Part shown: one piece after another, positions 52,181 through 60,240 of the stretch
Position numbering within the stretch: position 1 is the stretch's first letter
Layout of the letters: every line of letters begins with the position of its first letter
Assembly (NCBI RefSeq): GCF_001636405.1
Contig: NZ_KV440950.1
Location: 1,325,712 to 1,389,711 of the forward strand
Length of the DNA: 64,000 nt
DNA from: Peribacillus frigoritolerans
GTDB taxonomy: Bacteria > Bacillota > Bacilli > Bacillales > DSM-1321
Reading direction: 5' to 3'
Notes under the pieces: model-generated
What the model was told of the DNA's origin: nothing
Seen by the model: only the letters and a program-made list of their open reading frames with translations
The model's database searches: none
Position numbers and translations under genes: made by a program

Positions 52181-53476
52181 ATGGAGATTCAAAAAGAACT
52201 TGATATCCAATCGAATAAGACCTTTTTACAAAAGATATGGAATAGTGTAAAGGAATATGGTCCGGGAATTATTATGATTCTTACCATGATGGGAGCGGGT
52301 GACCTAATCACTGCCTCTGTATCTGGTGCTAGCTTTGGCTATAATTTAATGTGGCTTCTTGTATTATCTCTCTTAATTCGGTTTGTCATTTGTAATATTA
52401 TGGGGCGGTACCAGATATACAATAATCAAGGAATGACTATTTTAGAAGGATATGCACGCCTCCATAAATTCTTCCCTTTCTTCTTTGGAATCGCCTCCCT
52501 GGTAATAGGGCATTTAATTATAGCGCAAATGATTAAAGGTTCAGGAATAGCCCTCAATTGGATGTTTGGAATTGGCAACGATTTCATTTGGTCAGTTATT
52601 GTTGTTTTAGTTAGCTTGTTCATAGCGGGAAGTAATGCTTATAAAAAATTAGAACTGGTCATGAAAGGTTTATTGGCTGTTTTAACAATATGTTTTATAG
52701 GATTGGCCGTATATAGCGGACCTGATGTCGGGAGTATTCTTAAGGGGACGGTTGGTTTTGGTCTGCCAGAGGATACAGGTGCATATAGCGTTATTTTGGT
52801 AGGTGTTTCATTGGTGGGCGCAGTAGCAGGTTCTCTTACCAATTTAATTTACCCTTATTTTTTACAGGATAAAGGCTGGACGAAACCAGTTCATAAACGG
52901 ATTCAACGTAATGATTTGTTATTCGGGTTTATTGCAGCCATTAGCCTTACTTTAGCCATATGGATAGTTGGAGCTGAAATCCTCCGTCCTAATCAAATCC
53001 AAATCAAGGACATAGATGATATATCCCGTGCTTTATCCATATACATGGGTGATTTGGGATCCTGGGTTTTTTACTTAGGTGTTTTTGCTATCCTTTATAG
53101 CAGTGTAATTGGAACAGCGAATGGCTATGCCAAGGTGATTACGGATTGTTATTACAAGGTGACGAATAAGGTATTGACTAAAGAACAGAAAATAGAGGGA
53201 GACAACAAATTTAAATGGATTAGTTTATTTCTCCTAATTTCACCAATTATCTGGTCTATACCTGGGACTACTGGATTTGTTGCCCTGACTCTTTTTACGA
53301 ATGCACTGAATGTAGTAGGTTTACCAGCAATTGCGGTGGGTCTTCTAATCATTTCTAATCAGAAAAAATATTTGGGCAAATATACGAACAACTGGTTTGA
53401 AAACATCATGCTAATAGGGACTACATTATTAGCGATTTGGGGATCATACCAACTTCTCTTAAGCTTCTTCTCTTAA
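52181..53476 (+). CDS. Nramp-superfamily transporter lacking canonical metal-site motifs (copy 2)
   Basis: 431 residues from ATG 52181 (GGGGGATGGGAG upstream; TTG 52166 in frame). Like its paralogue at 42936 it keeps KEYGPGIIMILTMMGAGDLITASVSGASFGYNLMW in TM1 (GAGD instead of DPGN) and VGVSLVGAVAGSLTNLIYPYFL in TM6 (no MPH). The two copies share extended blocks such as KGWTKP and KRIQRNDLLF versus KVQRNDLLF. It heads a set with a GntR regulator and two carbon-carbon lyase genes and carries a strong cre site, so import of a carboxylate (or a metal specially needed for its use) is inferred. A classic MntH role is unlikely. Confidence 0.87.
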   Translation: MEIQKELDIQSNKTFLQKIWNSVKEYGPGIIMILTMMGAGDLITASVSGASFGYNLMWLLVLSLLIRFVICNIMGRYQIYNNQGMTILEGYARLHKFFPFFFGIASLVIGHLIIAQMIKGSGIALNWMFGIGNDFIWSVIVVLVSLFIAGSNAYKKLELVMKGLLAVLTICFIGLAVYSGPDVGSILKGTVGFGLPEDTGAYSVILVGVSLVGAVAGSLTNLIYPYFLQDKGWTKPVHKRIQRNDLLFGFIAAISLTLAIWIVGAEILRPNQIQIKDIDDISRALSIYMGDLGSWVFYLGVFAILYSSVIGTANGYAKVITDCYYKVTNKVLTKEQKIEGDNKFKWISLFLLISPIIWSIPGTTGFVALTLFTNALNVVGLPAIAVGLLIISNQKKYLGKYTNNWFENIMLIGTTLLAIWGSYQLLLSFFS

Positions 53477-53598
53477 TTTGCTAAAAGTGTATTTATGTCA
53501 TGGGGTCCAAGGTGTACGTGCATCAGGAATAAATTGTTAATCTATTTTAACCAAATGCTATAATGGATTTAACAATGTTCAGAAGGAGAATAAACAGA

Positions 53599-54273
53599 AT
53601 GAGCGACGATATTATAACAAGAATAAGTATGCAATCACGGTCTGTACGAGAGTTGATTTATGAGGAGCTTAAAGAAGCCATATTGAACAAAAGATATGAG
53701 CCTGGAACACATCTAAGAGAGAGGGAACTGGCCAAAGAGTTTAATGTAAGCACTACACCGGTCAAAGAGGCTTTGAGACAGCTTGAAAAAGATGGATTAG
53801 TTGTCACACAGGCAAGAAAGGGTTCATTTGTTTCCGAAAGTGTCATGAGCTCAGTGGAAGAAATAAGATGGGCTAGGGCAGCACTGGAGGGAGTTGCGGC
53901 ACGGTTGGCTGCAAAGAAAAGAACACAAGAGGAATTAGAGAAGCTTGAATCTATCCTAAAAGAGATGGAAGCTTACACAAAGGAAAAAAATAGCGAAATG
54001 CTTAAAAAGTATAATAGTGAATTCCATGATTTCATCCAACAAACGGCCAAGAATACTTATATCTCCAATCAAATAGAAGCAGTATGCTCCTTTGACAAGT
54101 TTTTTAGAGAGAAAGCTATGTCTCATAAGGAGGAACACGAACGGGCTTTTAATGATCATTATTTCATTTTTGAGAAGATAAAATTGCAGGATGAGGTAGG
54201 TGCAGAGGATGCCATGCGCAATCACATTAACCGTTCTACAACTTTTACCTTAAACAAAAACAGCGGCAAGTAA
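53599..54273 (+). CDS. GntR/FadR-type (FCD) transcriptional regulator
   Basis: 224 residues from ATG 53599 (AGAAGGAG upstream). N-terminal winged helix: RSVRELIYEELKEAILNKRYEPGTHLRERELAKEFNVSTTPVKEALRQLEKDGLVVTQARKGSFVSE. The C-terminal FCD domain is all-helical with conserved polar positions (EFHDFIQQTAKNTYI, HHEEHERAFNDH-like HKEEHERAFNDHYFIFE) that bind metal and carboxylate ligands. Its genomic place between a transporter and two sugar-acid-type lyases marks it as the local regulator; the TGATATATCA palindromes at 51942 and 54447 are the likely targets. Confidence 0.92.
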   Translation: MSDDIITRISMQSRSVRELIYEELKEAILNKRYEPGTHLRERELAKEFNVSTTPVKEALRQLEKDGLVVTQARKGSFVSESVMSSVEEIRWARAALEGVAARLAAKKRTQEELEKLESILKEMEAYTKEKNSEMLKKYNSEFHDFIQQTAKNTYISNQIEAVCSFDKFFREKAMSHKEEHERAFNDHYFIFEKIKLQDEVGAEDAMRNHINRSTTFTLNKNSGK

Positions 54274-54310
54274 AGTCCCTTAATTTTGGAGAAAGGTATC
54301 TTGAAATTTT

Positions 54311-54354
54311 ACGCCATCTCTCTCTTTTGTGTTTCATGAAGATGGCGTTTATGT
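54311..54354 (+). terminator. Terminator after the GntR gene
   Basis: ACGCCATCT ... AGATGGCGT then TTATG; 9-bp stem with a long loop, moderate strength. Confidence 0.6.
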
Positions 54355-54446
54355 TGTTAAGCCGGTTCAGTTATCTAGTTCATTTAGTTTGTATCAAAGG
54401 TTGATAGTGAATTTTATCGGTATAGGTAAAACTCTGTACTAATTTA

Positions 54447-54470
54447 TGATATATCAAATATCAAATATCA
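54447..54470 (+). promoter_or_regulatory. TGATATATCA operator before the aldolase gene
   Basis: TGATATATCA at 54447-54456 followed by the direct half-sites AATATCAAATATCA. Shared with the promoter at 51942; candidate GntR/FCD binding site about 70 bp before the aldolase start. Confidence 0.7.
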
Positions 54471-54526
54471 CTTTTTAACGACAGCTAAATATTTCATAAT
54501 AAAAATCCAAAGGGGAGATGGGTTTT

Positions 54527-55312
54527 GTGTTTAACAACAAATTGAAATCTTCGTTCTATACAGATCAACAGGAAACAGTATTTGGAATATTTATTGGTTT
54601 TCCAAGTACACAATTGGTTGAAATGGCCGGATATAACGGATTTGATGTTGTTGTCATTGATAATGAGCATGGGATGTTTTCGGCTGAAAATATCGAGCAT
54701 ATGGTAATTGCATCAGAGAATGCAGGAGTGACGCCTTTGGTTCGAGTTGGCTCAAGCAATCCTAGTGAGATTCTAAAAGTGATGGATAGAGGAGCCCATG
54801 GAGTTCACGTTCCCCAGGTTGATGAGAAGGAACAGGCTGAAAAAATCGTTGAGGCAGTGAAATACCCTCCAAGGGGGAAAAGGGGAGCAGCATTTTCAAT
54901 GAGGGCAGCTAAGTATGGCACAGTACCGATTCATGAATACTTGGAACACGCTAATCAACAAAGTTTAGTTTGCATTCATATTGAATCTAGAAAATCAATG
55001 GAAAACCTTGAAGAGATTTTAAGTGTTGAAGGCATTGATATGGTTTATATCGGTCCTACTGATTTATCAGTTTCCTTAGGTTTTGGGGGCAGGATTGATC
55101 ATCAAGAAGTTTTAAAAAGTATTGATAGAATTTACGAAACTGCCAAAAAGTATGGAGTGAGAGTTGGGATACATTCAAAAGATAAAGCTGGTGCAAAAAG
55201 CCGAAAAGACTGGGGTGCAGATTATGTAGGCCTTACAGTGACATCTTTGATTAACCAGTCTTTTAAGGATTATATAAAAGATGCAAAAAGTGAAACAGCT
55301 TTAGAATCATAA
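54527..55312 (+). CDS. HpcH/HpaI-family class II aldolase
   Basis: 261 residues. GTG 54527 is chosen since AAGGGGAGATGG is nine bases upstream, whereas ATG 54518 is too close. Family landmarks: VVVIDNEHGMFSAENIEHM, VRVGSSNPSEILKVMDRGAHGVHVPQVDEKEQAEKIVEAVKYPPRGKRG, HIESRKSMENLEEIL (metal-binding Glu) and YIGPTDLSVSLGFGG. These Mg2+/Mn2+-dependent enzymes cleave 4-hydroxy-2-oxo acids (for example 2-keto-3-deoxy sugar acids) to pyruvate and an aldehyde. Followed at 22 bp by a DapA/KdgD-type gene: a two-step sugar-acid route. Confidence 0.92.
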   Translation: MFNNKLKSSFYTDQQETVFGIFIGFPSTQLVEMAGYNGFDVVVIDNEHGMFSAENIEHMVIASENAGVTPLVRVGSSNPSEILKVMDRGAHGVHVPQVDEKEQAEKIVEAVKYPPRGKRGAAFSMRAAKYGTVPIHEYLEHANQQSLVCIHIESRKSMENLEEILSVEGIDMVYIGPTDLSVSLGFGGRIDHQEVLKSIDRIYETAKKYGVRVGIHSKDKAGAKSRKDWGADYVGLTVTSLINQSFKDYIKDAKSETALES

Positions 55313-55334
55313 TAAAAAAGGGGAGAGGAAATCA

Positions 55335-56258
55335 ATGAGTTATTCAACTTTCAGTGAAAAGCTTTCAACCATTACCGCAATTAATATTGTACCGTTTGAA
55401 AAGGAAACAAAGGCGATTAATTGGAAAGGCTTGGAGGAGAATATTCAATTTCTGCTCAAGCACGGAAGCGAAGTGATTGTACCAAATGGGAACACTGGTG
55501 AGTTCTATGCTTTGACCCTAGAGGAAGCAAAAGACATAACAAAAGAGGTTGTCCGCCTGGTAGATGGAAGGGCGACTGTTGTAGCAGGTGTCGGTTACGC
55601 TGCAGACATTGCAATAGACCTGGGAATAGAAGCTCAAAAAGCCGGTGCTGATTGCGTTATGATCCATCAACCGATTCACCCGTACATTACAGAAAAAGGT
55701 GCAGTACAATATTTTAAAAAAATCATTGATGCACTGGATATCCCATCTATAATCTATTTTAAAGATCCAAACCTGAGTGATAATGTCCTAAAAGAATTAT
55801 CATCTTTGGAGAAACTTGTTGGAGTCAAATACGCTATTAATGATTTACCGAGATTTGCAAAAGTTGTTTCAGATATACCTAAAGAGCACAATCTAGCTTG
55901 GATTTGTGGTACAGCAGAAAAGTGGGCTCCATTTTTCTTTCATGCTGGTGCAGTTGGATTTACTTCTGGACTGGTGAATCTATATCCGGCAAAATCATTT
56001 GAATTATTAACGGCATTACGTCAAGACAACAAGGAAATAGTGTGGAAAGCCTGGCATGAGATATTGCCATTTGAGGATCTTAGAGCAAAATATAACAACG
56101 GCAATAATGTCGTTGTGATTAAAGAAGCTATGGAACAAATGGGTCTAACTGCCGGTGTAACTAGGGAGCCCGTTTCTCCTTTAGATGAGCCGGACCAAAA
56201 AGAAATATACAACATTCTTAAATCATGGAATTTACCTTTTGAAAGTGTACGCCTTTAA
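55335..56258 (+). CDS. DapA-superfamily lyase, KdgD / 5-dehydro-4-deoxyglucarate dehydratase-like
   Basis: 307 residues of (beta/alpha)8 DHDPS fold. NGNTGEFYALTLEEAKD is the pyruvate/2-keto-acid-binding loop, YFKDPNLSD the region around the second Tyr, and KLVGVKYAINDL carries the Schiff-base Lys. DapA itself has a different loop (GTTGE); the EFY-A-LT pattern is nearer to KdgD (EFF-S-LT). Likely converts a keto-deoxy sugar acid; exact substrate uncertain. Same operon as the aldolase (GGGGAGAGG site). Confidence 0.88.
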   Translation: MSYSTFSEKLSTITAINIVPFEKETKAINWKGLEENIQFLLKHGSEVIVPNGNTGEFYALTLEEAKDITKEVVRLVDGRATVVAGVGYAADIAIDLGIEAQKAGADCVMIHQPIHPYITEKGAVQYFKKIIDALDIPSIIYFKDPNLSDNVLKELSSLEKLVGVKYAINDLPRFAKVVSDIPKEHNLAWICGTAEKWAPFFFHAGAVGFTSGLVNLYPAKSFELLTALRQDNKEIVWKAWHEILPFEDLRAKYNNGNNVVVIKEAMEQMGLTAGVTREPVSPLDEPDQKEIYNILKSWNLPFESVRL

Positions 56259-56391
56259 GTTACATCCTGGTGAATTTGGCTAAACTCAATTTTTTATTCA
56301 TTTGCCTGCCTTGTTGACAAGTTTATAGAAGGAAACGACCTCGTTTTTAATTTAGAACAGTTCGGACATAATATACTTGGAGGTGAAGGAA

Positions 56392-56523
56392 ATGAGTAAA
56401 AAGACAGGAAGAGGTCGCATCGCACCAAGTGTTAACCCGCAGGGACATGGAAAAGATGTGGAATTCTCCACCGAGCCTAAAAGCGATCTTGAAAACAAGG
56501 CAAAAAAGTCCAATACAAAATAA
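56392..56523 (+). CDS. sspL: Small acid-soluble spore protein SspL
   Basis: A 43-residue ORF with AGGTGAAGG before the ATG. SKKTGRGRIAPSVNPQGHG ... TEPKSDLENKAKKSNTK follows the SspL pattern (KGR...G-V-x-PQG, DPKTELEERAKKSNTK). A minor spore-core protein made in the forespore. A forespore-type -10 (CATAATA, 56367) lies just upstream. It has its own terminator. Confidence 0.9.
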   Translation: MSKKTGRGRIAPSVNPQGHGKDVEFSTEPKSDLENKAKKSNTK

Positions 56524-56559
56524 ACGTATTGGATAAAAATGCGGTCATACTTTATAAGG

Positions 56560-56593
56560 AAAGCCCTTCTCTTAGTCGAGAGGGGCTTTTATA
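56560..56593 (+). terminator. sspL terminator
   Basis: AAAGCCCTTCTC-TTAGTC-GAGAGGGGCTTTT. Confidence 0.9.
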
Positions 56594-56799
56594 ATCTAGA
56601 AGGCTTTAATCATCATATTGGTTTGGTTATGGAAAAAATCCAATCCTTACTCCTCGTTTTTTGTCGATGAATCATACGTTTTTGAAGCAGCGGGATGTGA
56701 AAGAATAAAAGGATGGGGTTACCGTTAAAAAAATACCAAATACATATACTGCTGTGCTAATATGAAAGACTGAACTTAAATAAATGAGAGGAGTTACAA

Positions 56800-59700
56800 A
56801 TGAAAATAAATCGATTAATAGCGAACAATATAAGCCATTTGGATTCATCACTGCCAGACGACCAATCATTAGGAATTGCTGGTTTATCAGGTTCCGGGAA
56901 GACGACTTTTTGTCAAACCATTGGCGAAGAATCCAAGAAGCGTCTCGTTTCCTTATTGCCGAAGTCTGAATATCAGTATTTATTCCCTAATATTATGGAA
57001 ACCAACTTCAGTGCAATCAAGATGGAGGAAATGCCTCTGGTCCTTTTTCTCGGCAAATCATCCATTTCAGCTAATCCCCGTTCGACCATTGGCACACATA
57101 CTGGTGTGTTTAAAGAGATACGTGTTTGTCTTGCAGAAAAATTCAATCTTTCTCCGGAAGTTTTTTCATTTAATAATGCCTTAGGATGGTGCCCCACTTG
57201 TAAAGGACGCGGTACGACGAAAAACGTCGAATGTCCAAAGTGTGAGGGGAAGCGCTACAATCAAGAAGTCGAGCAATATACCATTGAATTATTAGACCGC
57301 CCGCATACTATATCCGATATCAACAACTTAAGCATCGAAACGATCCTTTCACTCGCAGAGACCTTACATATAAGTGAAGCTAAACAGCATATTCTCCAAA
57401 ATATTATCAATATGAATATTGGTTATTTAGGCTTGAACCGTATTATGGGGACAGTGTCAGGAGGGGAATTAACCCGGCTTTATTTGGCCGAGTTCATGGC
57501 AACAAGTGAAAATACCGTGATCATCATCGATGAAATCTCCGTCGGTCTTGATCATCAAACCCTTTTGAAAATTTTGGAGCAGATTAAGCAATTAGGTTAT
57601 AAAAATCAAATTTGGCTCATTGATCACTCCGACACGGTGCTGGATAGCACGGATGACCAATTGTTCTTTGGACCCGGCAGCGGAAAATATGGCGGGAAAA
57701 TCGTTGAGGAATCACCGCGGCCCAAACCAATCAGCTGGAAGCGTAATGAAGCAGCGCCAACGGAATCCTATCAATTTCAGGATCTCTACTGCCGTAATAT
57801 TCAAATGGAAGAAATCCGGATTCCCAAGAATAGACTCGTTACCTTTACGGGTGAGTCCGGCTGCGGTAAATCTACACTAGTCAATGAATGCATCTCCAAA
57901 GATTTTCAGAAGCGGTATCCAAAGGATAAGCTGGTCATGGTCGGGCAGGACCGAAATAAATCGATCACCAGCCGGTCGACCGTTGCGACGTTTCTTGATA
58001 TTAAAAAGAAGCTAACCAAATACAGTGATGAAATTGATGATATTTTTCAGCGTTCGATCGAAGATATCATCGAAGAACTCCCAAAAGAAGACATCGCTCA
58101 TAAACGTTTGAGCTTATTGATCAAACTTGGGCTTGGTTATTTGACGTTAGAAAGAAAAACACAAACATTATCGACGGGTGAATTTCAATGTGTCCACTTA
58201 GTTTCCGAGCTATTTGCGAAGACAAGAAACCCGCACACGCTGTTCATTTTTGACGAGCCTTCAAAAGGGTTATCGCAAAATATTTTAAACCAATTCATTG
58301 ACAGTGTCAGGGTCATTCTGGAGGATGAATCCGTCTCCATCATCATGATTGAACATAATGCCTATATGCTGGAAAGCTCGGATTATATCGTGGATTTTGG
58401 CAAAAGACAGCTAACACCTGTCCAGCATCTTGACGTTGTCAGTCATGATGATTATTACATGCACAAAAACAGTGACGAACGGGTGGAGCCCTTGCATATC
58501 TCTTCGACGCTCCGGTCAAAAACTGGTATCGATTATTTACAGGAAAATCATCTGGACTATTTCAAAAACGCAGAGAACGTCTATAAGGGCGGCATTTTAA
58601 AAAGCTTATCACCAATCGCTCGCGTGATTTATGGGGAGTACGAGTCCGACACGATTGCCCCTGTGATCGCCATTGATCTTGAACGGCACTTGTACAGTCA
58701 ATATACGTTTCTTTATGAATTGGGCGGAATGATCAACCATATAGTGGCTGCACATCCGACCAATAAGGATACAAGAAGCTTCGATTTCTATTCAGCAGAA
58801 AATCATTGTCCAAGCTGTTCGGGACGCCGCGTCATTGAAAAATTCGATTTCGATGTAGTCATACAAGACAAAAACGTGCCATTCTGGGATGGTTTATTAC
58901 ATCCGGACGTGATGGAAGTATTAAAATATTATCAGCATTCCAAACTGCAATTCCTGTTTGATGAGATCAAGAATGAACTCGGTCACGACATTAGTAAAAG
59001 CTATAATGAGATGACAGATGCCGAAAAACATACCTTCTTATATGGGTATTGGGAAAAGTCCTTTTACGATAAAGCAGGCAAGGCATCGCGAATTTGGGAA
59101 GGGTTCAATTTCATCATTGGGCGCTATATCTTCGTATCGAAATCAATCATTAAAGAGCAGATGAAAGAAACAAAAGAGATGATCGACTGTCCAATCTGTC
59201 AAGGAACGGTTCTCAAACATCATAAAAAGCTGATGTTTGGTGATACGGACATTCGCGAGATCATCCAACAGCCAATTGATCAAGTCATCAAAATTGTAGG
59301 AAAGCTGCCGGAACTGGAAAAACTAAAAGAGATTGTGGGCGGCGATATGGCACTCACCGATGATGTCTCATTCCTTCCACGTGAAACAAAAGCGGCGTTG
59401 AAAATGCTCGAACTCGAACTAGCAAGCTTTGTCGGCTATGAAGTGGTTTTACAAAATACCCAACCATTCTGGGACAGCATTAAAGGCAATATCGAAGCAA
59501 TCAGCAGTAAAAATCAGATCACCATCTGTGACTTTGCCAATATTAACGAAACAAGAGAAACCATTATTGATAAATATTTCACCAATGGCAAATACAAAAA
59601 ACTAACCTATGTCTATGAAGCATTCGGCTACAAAAAAATCGTTACCCAAATCAATAAAATTAAAGCAAGTCATAAATGCCCATTCTGTAATGGCAAGAAA

Positions 59701-59970
59701 GTCATTTCAGAAGACAACATCCATGACGGTGTGTATAAATTAACGATCCCTTGTGTGAGCTGTCATGCCAGTGGCATCGATGATGAAGGGCGTAAAGAAA
59801 TCGTCGAAAGCATCGACGTCCAGACCTGGCTGACAGGGAAAGTGAAGGATGTCGTGGCCGAAGGTGAACGCACCGAGGCCGTGGCCGATATCCCCATTTT
59901 CACCCGGATACGTGAATTGAACAAACGAGACATGATGGCGGTTTATCAATGCCTTGACGAGATAAAATAA
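56800..59970 (+). CDS. UvrA-like tandem ABC ATPase with rearranged zinc/insert regions
   Basis: 1056 residues. ABC module 1: Walker A GLSGSGKTT (28-36), zinc-type insert WCPTCKGRG...CPKCEGKRYN (about 130-150), signature SGGELTR (near 220), Walker B VIIIDEISVGLD. ABC module 2: Walker A GESGCGKST (near 350), degenerate signature STGEFQC (near 456), Walker B FIFDEPSKGLS (near 482). A C-terminal region of about 500 residues has CPSCSGRR, YNEMTDAEKHTFLYG, IWEGFNFIIGRY, CPICQGT, CPFCNGK and CVSCHASG, elements that in ordinary UvrA lie inside module 1. So the canonical order is changed. UvrA proteins bind damaged DNA; paralogues can give drug resistance. Function here unknown; not in a uvrB operon. 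Confidence 0.85.
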   Translation: MKINRLIANNISHLDSSLPDDQSLGIAGLSGSGKTTFCQTIGEESKKRLVSLLPKSEYQYLFPNIMETNFSAIKMEEMPLVLFLGKSSISANPRSTIGTHTGVFKEIRVCLAEKFNLSPEVFSFNNALGWCPTCKGRGTTKNVECPKCEGKRYNQEVEQYTIELLDRPHTISDINNLSIETILSLAETLHISEAKQHILQNIINMNIGYLGLNRIMGTVSGGELTRLYLAEFMATSENTVIIIDEISVGLDHQTLLKILEQIKQLGYKNQIWLIDHSDTVLDSTDDQLFFGPGSGKYGGKIVEESPRPKPISWKRNEAAPTESYQFQDLYCRNIQMEEIRIPKNRLVTFTGESGCGKSTLVNECISKDFQKRYPKDKLVMVGQDRNKSITSRSTVATFLDIKKKLTKYSDEIDDIFQRSIEDIIEELPKEDIAHKRLSLLIKLGLGYLTLERKTQTLSTGEFQCVHLVSELFAKTRNPHTLFIFDEPSKGLSQNILNQFIDSVRVILEDESVSIIMIEHNAYMLESSDYIVDFGKRQLTPVQHLDVVSHDDYYMHKNSDERVEPLHISSTLRSKTGIDYLQENHLDYFKNAENVYKGGILKSLSPIARVIYGEYESDTIAPVIAIDLERHLYSQYTFLYELGGMINHIVAAHPTNKDTRSFDFYSAENHCPSCSGRRVIEKFDFDVVIQDKNVPFWDGLLHPDVMEVLKYYQHSKLQFLFDEIKNELGHDISKSYNEMTDAEKHTFLYGYWEKSFYDKAGKASRIWEGFNFIIGRYIFVSKSIIKEQMKETKEMIDCPICQGTVLKHHKKLMFGDTDIREIIQQPIDQVIKIVGKLPELEKLKEIVGGDMALTDDVSFLPRETKAALKMLELELASFVGYEVVLQNTQPFWDSIKGNIEAISSKNQITICDFANINETRETIIDKYFTNGKYKKLTYVYEAFGYKKIVTQINKIKASHKCPFCNGKKVISEDNIHDGVYKLTIPCVSCHASGIDDEGRKEIVESIDVQTWLTGKVKDVVAEGERTEAVADIPIFTRIRELNKRDMMAVYQCLDEIK

Positions 59971-60039
59971 ATGTAACAGCACTCTATTGAAAATCAAGTT
60001 TGTCTACAGTTTTATAAAGCTTTGTACAATTTGAACTTT

Positions 60040-60165
60040 GATTTCCACTCCAGGCACTCGCTTTCCGCGGGCGGTCAGGGAGACTCCTCGGCGCCTTTGC
60101 GCCTGCCGGGGTTTGCCTTGGACACGTTTCTCCCGCAGGAGTCTCGCACCTTCCGTTCCAATCAA
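60040..60165 (-). repeat. ~125-bp GC-rich dispersed repeat, copy in reverse orientation
   Basis: GATTTCCACTCCAGGCACTCGC ... CTCGGCGCCTTTGCGCCTGCCGGGG ... CGCAGGAGTCTCGCACCTTC ... CCAATCAAC. TTTGTCTACA occurs on both sides (60000 and 60196), as TGTAGACAAA/TTTGTCTACA do around the copy at 19822. Confidence 0.88.
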
Positions 60166-60210
60166 CTTTGGTTTTAAATTTAAATAAAAATCATATTTGT
60201 CTACAAACTA

Positions 60211-60240
60211 AAAGTCCGCCATTTACGGCGGACTTTTTTA
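60211..60240. terminator. Bidirectional terminator before the KinB-like gene end
   Basis: AAAGTCCGCC-ATTTAC-GGCGGACTTTTTT; between the repeat and the stop of the minus-strand kinase. Confidence 0.88.

Noticed and set aside
56800..59970. Housekeeping uvrA
   Set aside because: Domain order and zinc-module placement differ from UvrA, the second ABC signature is degenerate and there is no uvrB neighbour.
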